Source of the DNA: Bacteroidia bacterium
Lineage (GTDB): Bacteria > Bacteroidota > Bacteroidia > Palsa-965
Direction: 5' to 3'
NCBI GenBank assembly: GCA_025454955.1
Contig: JALONL010000003.1
Location: forward strand, 186,001-250,000
DNA: 64,000 nucleotides
The stretch's first letter is position 1. The number at the start of each line of letters is the position of its first letter. The position numbers were made by a program, and so were the translations under genes. Of the stretch, positions 37,118-47,361 are shown piece after piece. The notes below the pieces were generated by a model. It was not told where the DNA came from. It was given only the letters and a program-made list of their open reading frames with translations, and did not search any database.

Positions 37118-39262
37118 TTATTTCTCAATCACCAAACGCGCGGTGGACGTTTCGCGGCCATTGCTTACGCGCACGAGATACACGCCCGCGGCTTTGTCGG
37201 CAAGCGATACGCGGAGCAATCCTGCATTGATTTCGCGCTGTGCGAATACCACATTGCCTAGTACGTCGGTAATTTCAATCACCGAATTGGCCGAGGGAAT
37301 CTGAATGGCGAATTCGCCGTGAGCCGGGTTGGGCATTATGGTTAATGTGGCGGCTGTGTTTTCGGTAATTCCCACACAGGCGTTTACCGTGATATTGAGC
37401 GTAGCCACGCCATCGCAGCCGTTGCTGTCGATATAGTTGTAGGTGATGGTATATGTACCGGCTCCTACCGACGGGTCAAACTGATTGCCGGTTACGGATG
37501 CGCCCGTGTAGGCTCCGCCGGCGGGCTGTCCGATGAGTGTTACGTTGGCATCATCGGCACACACCACATTGGTCAGGGAGTTTGAGGTAAGTGTAACTGC
37601 AGGGCTGTTGTGGATGGTGATGAATGTGCTGTCGGTATTGGAACAGCCGTTGATATCGGTAATGGTGAGGTAGTATAGTCCGGTAGTGTTTACAAGCAGT
37701 GTGTTGCCGGTGGAGTTATCGTTCCAGAGGAAGCTGCCGGATGTGGCGTTGGAGGCTATTGTAAATGTATCGCACGAGGTGGTGTTTGCGCTGATGCTGA
37801 ATACGGGCAGCGGATTTACTGTGATGTTTGCCGTGTCGGAACCGGTGCATCCATTGCTGTCGGTAACCAATACATTTATGTTTGCGCTGCTTGTTACAGT
37901 GGCGGTTTGTGTGGTGTCGCCATTGCTCCAGAGGTAGTTGCTTCCGATGTTTCCGGCGTTCAGTGTGCCGCTTCCGCAGAAGGCTGTATCGTTTCCAATA
38001 TTTACTACAGGATTGGGTACGCTGATTACTTCAATTCCTACGGAAGCCGAATCGGCGCAGCCGTTGAGATTGGTTTTTATCATGTTATATACTCCCGGAG
38101 CAGCCACGGTTATGCTGTTGATGGTGGCCGACGAAAGTGCCACACCATTATAATACCATTGGCTTGAACCGCCCGATGAACCGGTGAGTGTGGTGGTGCC
38201 GTTGGGGCAAACTGTGGGTGTTCCCGAAAGCGTAACTACCGGCGCGTTTTGCACCACTACGGTAAACTGGAAAGCGGTGTCGGCCACTGCGCCGTTATCG
38301 AGTACTACGTGTACAGTGTAGGTGCCGGGTGTGGTGTAGGTGTGCCATGAGCCGGTTGCGGTGGCAGCTTCGGTGGTTTGTGAGGCATCGCCCCAGTGAA
38401 AGGTAACCGAATCGAAAAGCTGAAGGTTGCCCATGCCAAAGAATACGGTATCCACACGCTGGCAAATAGAATCAGCGCTCTGTACAAATCGTGGCGGCAT
38501 TACAGGTCCGCGAAGATCGTCGGGCAATGAGGCTATGGAAGATGAATAAACGCCCGAAGTGCTTACGCGTACAAAGCTGCTGCTGATGGTGGAGTTGATG
38601 AATTTGTTTGGCCCCAGATACATTGAACCGAATGTTTCGCCGCCGGGAGTTCCGGTAATCTGAATATTCACAGGGGTATAAGCTACATCCGTTACGGCCA
38701 TTTTTTCAAATACCATCGTACTGTTTCCCGACCAGTGATAGATAAAATCATCGGCGCGGTTGTACAAAATTATTTCTCCGTCGGCACCGTTGCCCATAGC
38801 AAAGCGAAGGGTTTTGGTGCCGGTGTTTTTGTCGATGTTGTAAAGTGTTTCAGGAACTGTGGCACCGTTTCCGGTGGCTCCAAGCAATTGTCCGTTTTCG
38901 AGGAAAGTAATGGAAGAAAAATTATCGCCCAGATTACCAATCATGGTACAAACTCCTGTTTGCAGGTTGATGGTGGCCAGCATACGGCCTGTTACCGCAT
39001 TTACTTTTACAATGGCATAGGTTTGATAAGTGGTGGGATCGTAAGCCAGTCCGGTAATTCCGGTAATTGTACCGAAGGCAGAACTGGGAGAAATACGGTG
39101 TACGACAGTCCATGTGGTAGTATCAATACCCCAGAGCGAATCCTGAAAGGGCGATGCCCCATAAATAATGTGTGGAACCGAAGGAATCTGTGCTTTTGCT
39201 GTGGTGGGAGCAAAAATTAAACCAGCAAACAGAAGAATAATGCAATGTAAAAAGTGTTTCAT
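37118..39262 (-). CDS. T9SS-secreted multidomain PKD/Ig-like protein
   Basis: 714 aa. A signal peptide (to TTAKAQ, residue 25) precedes a beta-propeller-like part (residues about 30-250, with AYDPTTYQTYAIVKVN, TGVCTMIGNLGDN). Next is a PKD domain (VTFHWGDAS..TYTTPGTYTVHVVLDNG) and several Ig-like repeats of the kind LWSNGDTTQTATVTSS. The last 80 residues are a T9SS sorting domain (IMPNPAHGEFAIQI, VYLVRVSNGRETSTARLVIEK). It is exported to the cell surface or medium, probably as an adhesin or matrix protein. A terminator follows. Confidence 0.88.
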   Translation of the reverse strand: MKHFLHCIILLFAGLIFAPTTAKAQIPSVPHIIYGASPFQDSLWGIDTTTWTVVHRISPSSAFGTITGITGLAYDPTTYQTYAIVKVNAVTGRMLATINLQTGVCTMIGNLGDNFSSITFLENGQLLGATGNGATVPETLYNIDKNTGTKTLRFAMGNGADGEIILYNRADDFIYHWSGNSTMVFEKMAVTDVAYTPVNIQITGTPGGETFGSMYLGPNKFINSTISSSFVRVSTSGVYSSSIASLPDDLRGPVMPPRFVQSADSICQRVDTVFFGMGNLQLFDSVTFHWGDASQTTEAATATGSWHTYTTPGTYTVHVVLDNGAVADTAFQFTVVVQNAPVVTLSGTPTVCPNGTTTLTGSSGGSSQWYYNGVALSSATINSITVAAPGVYNMIKTNLNGCADSASVGIEVISVPNPVVNIGNDTAFCGSGTLNAGNIGSNYLWSNGDTTQTATVTSSANINVLVTDSNGCTGSDTANITVNPLPVFSISANTTSCDTFTIASNATSGSFLWNDNSTGNTLLVNTTGLYYLTITDINGCSNTDSTFITIHNSPAVTLTSNSLTNVVCADDANVTLIGQPAGGAYTGASVTGNQFDPSVGAGTYTITYNYIDSNGCDGVATLNITVNACVGITENTAATLTIMPNPAHGEFAIQIPSANSVIEITDVLGNVVFAQREINAGLLRVSLADKAAGVYLVRVSNGRETSTARLVIEK

Positions 39263-39459
39263 GGGCTTAGGATTTGGATCTGTGCAAAGCTATTAAAATT
39301 AGTGCCGCATATAAATTTCAATTGGTTTAAAATACCGGTTTTACAGGTATTTATACCTGCGGTCAACCATGCCAGTGCCGATAAACCTGTATGCGCATAA
39401 CTTATACATGGGTAAATGGGAGATTTTGGCTAATATTGGAGCCGTAAAACCCATATTCT

Positions 39460-40380
39460 ATGAATGTTTTCGAGGATCAACGTATGCACTCGGCCGTGTT
39501 TAGCATGTATTTGCGCAATTGGAAGCTTATTGCATTAACTGTTGTAGTGTGTACTGCGCTGGCTTTTGTGGCCACCCTGTTTATGAAAGAACGTTTCAGG
39601 GCAAAGGCTTCGTTTTTTGTGCCGTTTGATATTTCGCTCGAAAAAACGGTAGAAGACCCCAAACTCGGCTACGATACCGAAGCCGACCGGATGCTGCAGA
39701 TTCTTAATTCGGAAAAACTCAAGGATTCGGTAGTAAAGAAATTTAACCTGGTTCAGTATTTTAAAATTGATACCAATGAACAAGGCTGGCAACAAAAGGT
39801 TACCGATAAATACCGTCAGCGTGTGTTTGCCAACCGCACCAATATTATGTCTATTGTGGTGGAGGCCGAAACATATAATCCGGTTTTTTCGGCAGAAATT
39901 GTGAATTACATCGTAGAGTCCGGCGGGCGTTTCAGGCAGGAAATGTATCGTTCAAACACACGTCAGGCAGCCGATGCGTTTAAGAAAGAGTATGAATTGA
40001 AAAAGGCATTTGTAGATAGTCTTGCCACGCGTATCGGTAATTTGCGCAAAGACGAACATGGAAATTATCCATTGCTAGATGCGCTTATTGTTTCGGGTAA
40101 CAGTACTTCGTCGAGTACCGAAAAGGAAATTCTTACCCAGCGTTTCATTTATGAAAACGCGCAGCTCAACGATATGCGGGTGAAGTATGAAAATGCCCGC
40201 AACACTGCCCTGCGCCCCATTCCTGATTTTTACAACATTGACCCGGCTTACCCGGTTTATGAAGCCAGTTTTCCCCTCAAAGGATTTAATCTGGCAATAG
40301 GTTTTTTCGGGTCGCTGTTTTTTATTCTTGTGGCACTTTATCTGAACTATGTGGTGAAAAAGTTGCGCGCACGCATGTAA
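39460..40380 (+). CDS. Wzz-type polysaccharide chain-length / tyrosine-kinase-domain-less copolymerase
   Basis: 306 aa. Two transmembrane helices, one near residue 25-45 (LIALTVVVCTALAFVATLF) and one near the C-terminus (LAIGFFGSLFFILVALYLNY), enclose a periplasmic helical domain. The pre-TM2 proline-containing segment FPLKGFN fits the Wzz/PCP family. It sets polymer length together with the ligase/polymerase encoded 12 bp downstream. It starts a five-gene polysaccharide operon. Confidence 0.85.
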   Translation: MNVFEDQRMHSAVFSMYLRNWKLIALTVVVCTALAFVATLFMKERFRAKASFFVPFDISLEKTVEDPKLGYDTEADRMLQILNSEKLKDSVVKKFNLVQYFKIDTNEQGWQQKVTDKYRQRVFANRTNIMSIVVEAETYNPVFSAEIVNYIVESGGRFRQEMYRSNTRQAADAFKKEYELKKAFVDSLATRIGNLRKDEHGNYPLLDALIVSGNSTSSSTEKEILTQRFIYENAQLNDMRVKYENARNTALRPIPDFYNIDPAYPVYEASFPLKGFNLAIGFFGSLFFILVALYLNYVVKKLRARM

Positions 40381-40392
40381 TGAAAAACGCCA

Positions 40393-41877
40393 ATGCTTAA
40401 AATTCTGCGTGGAATCGGATTTGAAAAGTGGGCATTTGCGCTGTGTGTGCTGCTCTGCGCCGTTTCCATGTATGCCATTGCCGGGTCGAGATATGTGCTG
40501 ATTTATATTCCGGTTTTTATTGCGTTTGCGGGTTTGCTGCTGGGATATTTTCTGCTCAATAAGCAGAATCTGCTTAAGCTGTTGTTTTTCATGATTCCGC
40601 TTTCGGTGGGTGTTACGGCAATAGGCGAAGCTGAAATACAAACGCCCACCGAGCCAATGATTGGCCTGCTCATGATTTTGCTGGTGGCCACGGCAAGCGG
40701 CTTTGCCGGGCTGCGGAAAGATATGTGGTCAACCGCAATAAACCGGCTGCTGTTGTTTGAAATTATCTGGTTAGTGGTGTGTTCAATGACCAGTCAGTTA
40801 AACTTAGTTTCGTTTAAATATACGTTTATCAGAATATGTTACGCGGGTGTGTTTTTCTTTCTCGCCCTGCAATGGATGAGGCACGAGAAAAAGCCGGAGA
40901 AGTTTTATCAGCTTTATATTCTGGGAATGATTTTTCCCATTATTGTAACACTGATAAAGCACGCAGCGCTTGAATTTTCGCCCCGCACGGCGTATCACAT
41001 GCCCAAACCATTTTACAACGACCATACTGTATTTGGTGCCTGCCTGGCGTTTGTGATTCCGTTTGTGGCCGTGTATGCTTTTGCCAAAAAGGAGGAAGGA
41101 GCAGGACGGCTGAAAAAATATGGCTATGCCGTGGCGCTGGTAGCCTTGCTGATAGTTGAATTTTTGTCGTTCTCGCGTGCGGCGTGGCTTAGTCTGGGGG
41201 CTGCGCTGGGTTTGTATTTACTGGTACGCCTGCGTGCAAACGGACGAGTTTTTCTGATGCTGCTAATGCTTGCCGGTGGTACAGTTTATCTGGCCGGTGA
41301 TTTTATCATGGATAATCTCACCACCACCGAGGCCGTAAGTTCGAAAGGCGATGTGGAACAGCACTTCAAATCGATTACCAATATCGAAACCGATGCGTCG
41401 AACAAAGAGCGCATAAACCGCTGGAAATGCGCCATTCGTATGGGCGAAGACAAGCCCGTGTTTGGCTACGGACCGCGCACGTATAAATATTATTACGGCC
41501 AGTTTCAAACCCGCGAAAACATGACGCATACCAGCACATTCAGCGGAACTAAGGGCCATGCGCATTCTGATTACCTGGCGTTTTTTGCCGAGTCGGGCTG
41601 GATTGGTTTGTTGCTGCACATTGCGCTGTTTGTGGCGGTGGTAATGAAAGGACTTAACGTGCTGCGCCGAAAACTCGATGTAAAACAGCGAAATATTGCA
41701 CTGGCTGCGCTGCTTGGTTTCTTTACGTATTTCATACACGGCATTTTCAACGGATTTATGGAGGAGGAGAAAATGGCATCGCTGGTTTTTTTCAGCATGG
41801 CGGTGATTGTGTATATTGATGAGCAAACAAGGAATACCGACGCTTCATGGAAAACGCAATCGTTGCAGGGCTTGTAA
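40393..41877 (+). CDS. O-antigen ligase/polymerase (Wzy/WaaL family)
   Basis: 494 aa, about 12 transmembrane helices. The Wzy_C-type periplasmic loop lies around residues 305-405 (VEQHFKSITNIETDASNKERINRW, GEDKPVFGYGPRTY, GHAHSDYLAFFAESGWIG). The conserved Arg and the HxDxL-like HSDYL motif are as in family members. It polymerises lipid-linked repeat units or ligates polymer to lipid A core. These two roles cannot be separated from sequence alone. Its 3' end overlaps the FkbM gene by 31 bp. A paralogue lies at 58972-60432. Confidence 0.88.
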   Translation: MLKILRGIGFEKWAFALCVLLCAVSMYAIAGSRYVLIYIPVFIAFAGLLLGYFLLNKQNLLKLLFFMIPLSVGVTAIGEAEIQTPTEPMIGLLMILLVATASGFAGLRKDMWSTAINRLLLFEIIWLVVCSMTSQLNLVSFKYTFIRICYAGVFFFLALQWMRHEKKPEKFYQLYILGMIFPIIVTLIKHAALEFSPRTAYHMPKPFYNDHTVFGACLAFVIPFVAVYAFAKKEEGAGRLKKYGYAVALVALLIVEFLSFSRAAWLSLGAALGLYLLVRLRANGRVFLMLLMLAGGTVYLAGDFIMDNLTTTEAVSSKGDVEQHFKSITNIETDASNKERINRWKCAIRMGEDKPVFGYGPRTYKYYYGQFQTRENMTHTSTFSGTKGHAHSDYLAFFAESGWIGLLLHIALFVAVVMKGLNVLRRKLDVKQRNIALAALLGFFTYFIHGIFNGFMEEEKMASLVFFSMAVIVYIDEQTRNTDASWKTQSLQGL

Positions 41878-42794
41878 AAAATGGCTCCATTGCTGTGGCC
41901 GATGCGGGAGCCAGAAATGGGTTTACGCTGCTGCCTCAGTTGCGTGGCATGATTGATCTGTATGCGTTTGAGCCCGATCCGGGTTCGTTTGCGCCGTTGC
42001 AAAAACAGTATTCGGGCAGGCATCGGTTTCGTAACGCCGAAGTTTCTGCGCTGGCACTTTCTAACAAAGCGGGCGAGGCGGTTTTGTATTCGGCAGCACA
42101 TCCGAGCATGAGTTCGCTGTGCAGGCCCGATGTGGAAACGGCTTCGCGTTATGTGTCGCGCATGGCCGATTCGGAAAAATGGTTAGCCAATTTGCACACG
42201 AAAAATGAAGTTCGCGTACATACTGAAACGCTTGACTATTGGGCTGCACAGAAGCATTTAGACTATATCGATTTCCTGAAATTGGATACACAGGGAAGCG
42301 AGCTTAGCATACTTCACGGCGCGGCTGATTTATTACGTCACAAAAAAATTGGTGTGGTGTTTACCGAAGTGTGCCTGGCACCGATGTATGAAAATCAATG
42401 CAGTTTTGCCGAGCTTGATTTGTGGATGCGACATTGCGGGTATAGCCTCATTGGTTTGCAAACGTATCCTGAAATTGCCGATTTCCTTAATCGCCGTGTG
42501 CCGGGCCGTGTTACCGAACAAATACATGCAGGCATAAACGGCGATGCAGTGTATATACCCGCCGACAAAGCCTCGTTTGAGCATCCCGGCTCAGTAGCGT
42601 TGATTCTTGCCGCGCTTGGCTACTACAGCCAGAGCGAGTTTCTGATTCGTGAGCATAACTTACTCAGCCCTGCCGATACCGAAACACTTTTTGCGCACCT
42701 TGCCCGCCGCACCGTGAAGCAGAAACTGAAACATTTATTGCAACGTATTACACCGCCCGCATTGCATTACTGGTACAGCCGTTTACGCACATGA
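41847..42794 (+). CDS. FkbM-family methyltransferase
   Basis: 315 aa, cytoplasmic. Motifs: IAVADAGARNGFTLLPQL (a variant of motif I), LYAFEPDPGSFAPL, then YIDFLKLDTQGSELSILHGA, the FkbM hallmark with KLDTQG. Such enzymes O-methylate sugars in surface polysaccharides. It starts inside the ligase gene (31-bp overlap) and shares a 4-bp ATGA overlap with the following gene, so it is tightly coupled to the operon. Confidence 0.88.
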   Translation: MENAIVAGLVKNGSIAVADAGARNGFTLLPQLRGMIDLYAFEPDPGSFAPLQKQYSGRHRFRNAEVSALALSNKAGEAVLYSAAHPSMSSLCRPDVETASRYVSRMADSEKWLANLHTKNEVRVHTETLDYWAAQKHLDYIDFLKLDTQGSELSILHGAADLLRHKKIGVVFTEVCLAPMYENQCSFAELDLWMRHCGYSLIGLQTYPEIADFLNRRVPGRVTEQIHAGINGDAVYIPADKASFEHPGSVALILAALGYYSQSEFLIREHNLLSPADTETLFAHLARRTVKQKLKHLLQRITPPALHYWYSRLRT

Positions 42795-44371
42795 GCATCG
42801 ACAAAAAAGAAAACAATACAGCGGTTCTCATTCCGGTGCTCGTGTTTTTGCTGGGCATTGCGGCGGTGGTTTACTGCTATCACAAACCGCTTTCCGATTT
42901 TGGTAATTACTACTACGGCGCGGCTTTCATGCAGAAGAATGATTACCGGTTGGTGTATGATGTGCATCGGTTTAACGAGGCCGTGAGTATGGCGGGCGGA
43001 AGGGATTTGTTTCTCGATCATACCTCTGTACCGCCTCAAACGCCTTTGTTTTACAAGCCATTCAGCTATTTGCCCGATCCGTTTCTGGCCCGCGGTGTTT
43101 TCAATGTGCTTGGCGTGTGCTGTTTTGCATTTATGCTTTACCGGTTGCTGCGGCAGTATGCGGCGCTGAGTTTTCCGCGAAGTTTGGTATTGCTTGCGGC
43201 AATGGCTTATCCGCTGTATCAGAACATTGCGTTTGGGCAAACGTATTTGTTTGTGGCCTCGCTGCTCATTGCGGCGTGGCTGGCACATTTACGCAGCAGG
43301 AATATCATGGCCGGTGTGTGGCTGGCTTTGGCGGTGGTGCTCAAAATTACACCGGTTGTATTGCTGCTTTTTTTCGTGGTGCGGCGGCAGTGGAAATTGG
43401 TGTTGTCCTGTGCCGCAGCTTATCTGCTGCTGAGTGGTGCGGCCATGCTGGTGTATGGCACAGAAGTATTTGAAATGTATTACCTGCATCTGCTTCCACG
43501 CATTGCCGACGGGTATATAAACGATCCGTATTCGGCCAGCTACCACGGGTTTGTGGTGTTGCTGCGTCATCTCGGGCAGTTTGATGCGGTGCTTAATCCG
43601 CACCCGCCTATGCAGCTTTCGGGCAATGCCATTGTGCTGCTCAATCTGGCTTTGCTGCTGCCTTTGCTGGCGGTGGCACTTTTCCGCAGCGGTATAAGCA
43701 GACCGGGCGAAACCGGTGCTTTTGTGTTGCTGCTGCTGTTTTTGTTTCTTGGTTCGGGGTATTTTTCCACCTATTCGCTGCTGGTGTTGCCGCCGTTTTT
43801 TATACTACATCGCAAAGGTGCGGCACCGGTTACGCAGTTGGTTTTGCTGCTTGTAATTTGTGCGGTTCCCCCGCGTGTGCTCGAATATGCGCCGGTGGCT
43901 TTGCAGCATTTTAAACTGTATGCATTGCTGCTGTTGTTTGCGCTTGCCGCATCCCGTCCCGAGCGGGGTGTGCGCATGAATGCCGTGGCGGCTGTACTGG
44001 TATTATTGTTTGCCGCATTACAGCTTGCAAAACTTTTTTTGCCCGGCGGCGGCCCGCGTTATGCTTATTACAGCAGTAAAATTCAGCAGCATTATGTAAC
44101 TGACTATTCCATCAGCAACCACACGCTTACGGCCACGGTTTACAGCAAGGCGGGCAAGGAAAAAATAGCACTTCCGCTTGCCACGGCCACGCCATGTACA
44201 CTGCCCCTGGCTCCCAGGACTGAATACATTGGCAATGGAAATGTGCTTTACAAAAATATTGTCTGCCGCAACGATACCGTGCTGTTTATGTGCGATGCAG
44301 GGCGTGGCGTGGGCCTGTATCACCTCTATGCAGTGCCGCGCAGTAAATTTCCATTTGCCACACTGAAATGA
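42791..44371 (+). CDS. GT87-like integral membrane glycosyltransferase (DUF2029)
   Basis: 526 aa with roughly 10 transmembrane helices and a short extracytoplasmic tail. PLSDFGNYYYGAAFMQKNDYRLVYDVHRF after the first helix is the GT87 signature region, with its Asp in the first loop. NHTPP-type TSVPPQTPLFYKPF and AGVWLALAVVLKITPVVLLLFFV also fit. It probably adds a sugar from a polyprenyl carrier to a periplasmic glycan. ATGA overlaps link it to both neighbours. Confidence 0.82.
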   Translation: MSIDKKENNTAVLIPVLVFLLGIAAVVYCYHKPLSDFGNYYYGAAFMQKNDYRLVYDVHRFNEAVSMAGGRDLFLDHTSVPPQTPLFYKPFSYLPDPFLARGVFNVLGVCCFAFMLYRLLRQYAALSFPRSLVLLAAMAYPLYQNIAFGQTYLFVASLLIAAWLAHLRSRNIMAGVWLALAVVLKITPVVLLLFFVVRRQWKLVLSCAAAYLLLSGAAMLVYGTEVFEMYYLHLLPRIADGYINDPYSASYHGFVVLLRHLGQFDAVLNPHPPMQLSGNAIVLLNLALLLPLLAVALFRSGISRPGETGAFVLLLLFLFLGSGYFSTYSLLVLPPFFILHRKGAAPVTQLVLLLVICAVPPRVLEYAPVALQHFKLYALLLLFALAASRPERGVRMNAVAAVLVLLFAALQLAKLFLPGGGPRYAYYSSKIQQHYVTDYSISNHTLTATVYSKAGKEKIALPLATATPCTLPLAPRTEYIGNGNVLYKNIVCRNDTVLFMCDAGRGVGLYHLYAVPRSKFPFATLK

Positions 44372-45522
44372 AAAAGAGCATACTGTTTTTTCTTCTGCTT
44401 TTTTGTGCGTGTGCCACATGGATGTGTGGCGGGCGCGAAAACAACGATGCAACAGAAAAACCATTGCCCGATCACACCATCCGCCTGCAATGGATAAAAG
44501 CCTATCCTGGCGAGCATTGGAAACAGGTGCGCGAAGGATTGCGCTGGACATTTTCCTTTCTCGGTGCGTCATTGCCCAAAGGCAGTTTTGATAAGGCGGT
44601 TCCGGCAAATGATTCGTCGGCCTTTACGCTCGACTTTTCGCAGCTCGGTTTTTCGACTGATGCGTTGACTGCCATCGACAGCATTCTTGTGAAACTCAAA
44701 TCGTCGGCAACTTACCGCAGTGAAAACTGCATGGATTTATCGCGGTTAGTGGTATTGCTCATCGGCGAATCGGAAAATTATTATGCCATTACCGGCTCCG
44801 AAAAAACGCTCGGCAATTTTATACGCAAACACGGGCTCGAAAACCCGCTTCAGTTTGGCGTTACACGTTCGGCCGTGGCCAACCATCACCGGCTTATTCA
44901 ATTCAATCCTGATACCAGCAGTGTGTTGAATTTCGCCTTTGTGGCCGTAGAAAGCGAGGATGATCTGGAAAAGGGAACATTTCATGCTTCGGTATTTGAA
45001 GCATTCGACATCATGCCCAACGGCCAGTTACGGTTTTCGGTGTACGACGAAAAAGGCGAACGTATTGCCGCATCGCCCGCGCACTTAGGCAAAGCCGGAA
45101 AACCGGCCAAATGCCTCTGGTGTCACGAAATAGTGATTTCGCCCTTGTTTGTGCCCAATACGCCCGTTGCAGGCAAACTCACCAACGAAGAGTTTGAATT
45201 CTGGCGCAGCGCATTTCAACGCAATCTCGACCACTACCGCACCACACTGAACGACGATATTGATTACACACTTACGCAGGATCATACATTTATGGAAATG
45301 CTTTACATCAGTTTCATGGAGCCCTCGCTTATGCGCCTCAGCAACGAGTGGCAACTGTCGCCAGCCGAAGCAGAAAAACGCATGGGTACACCGCCCGGAC
45401 ATTTGTATGAAGAGTTTCCGCAAATGGGTATGTTGTATTACCGGTATTATGCCGACAGTGCTGCAGGGGTAAAGGATTTGCGTATGCCGCTTTCAGTGAG
45501 GGAAGGGGTGGGGGAGAAGTAG
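44368..45522 (+). CDS. Lipoprotein with a single CxxCH heme-binding motif
   Basis: 384 aa. A short signal with candidate lipobox Cys (LLFCAC or TWMC, residues 13-20) precedes an unrecognised domain. C249-L-W-C252-H253 in AKCLWCHE is a c-type heme attachment motif, and several Met and His residues follow that could supply the second ligand. No other family signature is visible, and the protein is long for a plain cytochrome. It overlaps the GT87 gene by 4 bp and closes the polysaccharide operon, which is unexpected company for a cytochrome-like protein. The last residues (SVREGVGEK) are encoded by a purine-rich stretch and may not be conserved. Confidence 0.65.
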   Translation: MKKSILFFLLLFCACATWMCGGRENNDATEKPLPDHTIRLQWIKAYPGEHWKQVREGLRWTFSFLGASLPKGSFDKAVPANDSSAFTLDFSQLGFSTDALTAIDSILVKLKSSATYRSENCMDLSRLVVLLIGESENYYAITGSEKTLGNFIRKHGLENPLQFGVTRSAVANHHRLIQFNPDTSSVLNFAFVAVESEDDLEKGTFHASVFEAFDIMPNGQLRFSVYDEKGERIAASPAHLGKAGKPAKCLWCHEIVISPLFVPNTPVAGKLTNEEFEFWRSAFQRNLDHYRTTLNDDIDYTLTQDHTFMEMLYISFMEPSLMRLSNEWQLSPAEAEKRMGTPPGHLYEEFPQMGMLYYRYYADSAAGVKDLRMPLSVREGVGEK

Positions 45523-45527
45523 AACGG

Positions 45528-47024
45528 TTATCTTTTCCCGATTGTATATACTTTGTAATTTTCGGCCTGTACACAGGCACCATCAAACGAAATTATTTCT
45601 TTTACTGTAAATTCTGATGTGGCTGAATCTAATGGAACACTCGATGCAATAAACATTTCTTTGCCCGTTAACTCCTGCCTCCTGTAACACCTTAACAACA
45701 TAGTGTCAATAGGAATTTCAAAGTTTTTGATACTCCAGTTGGCAAAACTGCCTTCGACATTTCTTTCGGAATAAAATATATCCTGATTCATGTACGCAGA
45801 AACGGCAGGCCCTGAATAATGCGGATATACACAAACCTGATCTCCTTCTATTCCTCTCGATTGAAAATATCCGGCCACCGATTTGCCATTTGAAAACGGA
45901 TTGTTCCATTCGTAAATGTGTGTCACAAAAGCCGCTGAAACCTGAACAGCGAAAAAAATTACGGCAAGACTATTTTTTAATAGTCTTAGTCGTTTCGATT
46001 GTATTAGTTGTTTTCCTTCCGATTGATCTATCCACAAACAAATAAAAAACAACACAATAAAGAACCCTCCGTGGCGCAACGATAAGGGCATTGGTGTAAG
46101 TGCAAGAAGCAAAGTCAGGCTTATCGACCCAAGTAAATACAATAGCATTATTTTTTTGGAATGAATAAAATACAGTAGCGGTAAAATCCAGACTACTAAT
46201 GCAAGGATGCTTCCTCCAATTTTTGACTGAGGAAAAAACAGGTTGGTATTCCACCAATTATCAGAAGTAATATCCGGGAAATGCAAAAACACTTTAAAAG
46301 GAAGGCTTATTGAAGAGGCAATTCGATCAACTGAAACAAGTGAAGACTGATGGTAATGATATAAAAAATGATCGGGTTGAGGCCATGAGGTATAAATGGC
46401 CATGGCAAAGCAGGCAACCAACAAGAATGAGGAAGCCAGAATACTATTCAGTGAGTATGCTGAGATTTTACGTGAATAAATAAAGTAAACGAATATAAGA
46501 CCGCTTATCAATCCGGCATAGATATGAGTTAAAGCAGCTAAGCCAAGCAGAAATGAGATGAGAAGGATATGCTTCTTTTTGTATGTATATAAACATGTGG
46601 CCAATAGTAAAAAGAAAATACTTAATCCATAGTTTCTGGCAATCTCGCTGTATTCAAATGAAAAAAAGTAGCTGTAAACCATGCAAATTTTCACCCATTG
46701 GCTGTATGGCGAAAAAAAACTGATGAGTATCATAATCAGCCCAGCTATTCCGATGTGTAGAAATTGCAGTTGACTTACTGAGTTAATGTGTAATAGTTTG
46801 AGAAGGAAATTCCACAGCGGCGGGTGGCTTTCATATTGCATGCTGGTCAATAAATCACCAAAAGTGCTGCTGTTTTTGGCAAGGAGGTAGTGTTGAGACT
46901 CGTCAAGCCATATTTCGTGATTAACCACACTTATACAAATCAGAACAAGAGCGGTGGACGTATAAATTATTGGTATTGCATTTCGCTTTAGAATTTCAGC
47001 AAAGCGTTGAAAATAGGCTGACAT
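45528..47024 (-). CDS. Integral membrane glycosyltransferase-like protein (GT-C fold)
   Basis: 498 aa with about 11-12 transmembrane helices. The first extracytoplasmic loop has EIWLDESQHYLLAKNS and YESHPPLWNFLLKLL, the D-E/HPPLW pattern of GT39-like lipid-linked sugar transferases. A short periplasmic tail follows the last helix. The DNA is visibly more AT-rich than the polysaccharide operon it converges on, so it may have a different origin. Only 5 bp separate the two stop codons. Confidence 0.75.
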   Translation of the reverse strand: MSAYFQRFAEILKRNAIPIIYTSTALVLICISVVNHEIWLDESQHYLLAKNSSTFGDLLTSMQYESHPPLWNFLLKLLHINSVSQLQFLHIGIAGLIMILISFFSPYSQWVKICMVYSYFFSFEYSEIARNYGLSIFFLLLATCLYTYKKKHILLISFLLGLAALTHIYAGLISGLIFVYFIYSRKISAYSLNSILASSFLLVACFAMAIYTSWPQPDHFLYHYHQSSLVSVDRIASSISLPFKVFLHFPDITSDNWWNTNLFFPQSKIGGSILALVVWILPLLYFIHSKKIMLLYLLGSISLTLLLALTPMPLSLRHGGFFIVLFFICLWIDQSEGKQLIQSKRLRLLKNSLAVIFFAVQVSAAFVTHIYEWNNPFSNGKSVAGYFQSRGIEGDQVCVYPHYSGPAVSAYMNQDIFYSERNVEGSFANWSIKNFEIPIDTMLLRCYRRQELTGKEMFIASSVPLDSATSEFTVKEIISFDGACVQAENYKVYTIGKR

Positions 47025-47090
47025 TGATTATTGATATTTGTTTATTTTACCGTCATTGAAAACCATTGTGCGCCTTTAAAACCAAATATC

Positions 47091-47361
47091 ATGAAAAAAT
47101 CGGCACTTCGGTTTTATTTCTTGTACTGTTCTGCTGCACAGTTTCAGGACAACAAATGGAGAATTCACACTTCGTGAGCCGGAAAACATAACCGCAGGTA
47201 CTCACAGGGTTGAGTTATTTTCAGTAAACGGAGTTCTTGTTTATTCTGAATCAGAGACAAATGGTGAGTTTAAAACGATTCATTTAACCGAGTTTGATCC
47301 GGGGATTTACATTATATTCGTAAGTAACGAAAAATTCAGAAGGTCGAAGAAAATAGTTATC
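47091..47361 (+). pseudogene. Decayed first copy of the T9SS tandem family
   Basis: ATG at 47091 followed by a frameshift. In the shifted frame the next residues read as a signal peptide (IGTSVLFLVLFCC then TVSGQQ). About 700 bp that encode the body in the sister genes are missing. From about 47160 the sequence encodes a T9SS sorting domain (GTHRVELFSVNGVLVYS, FDPGIYIIFVSN, RSKKIVI). The terminal stop codon has been lost, so this frame runs straight into the ATG of the next copy at 47362. The rest of 47025-47361 holds no other gene. Confidence 0.75.

Noticed and set aside
44368..45522. Cytochrome c peroxidase or other known cytochrome
   Set aside because: There is only one CxxCH and no recognisable cytochrome fold pattern around it, so I call it a lipoprotein with a heme motif only.
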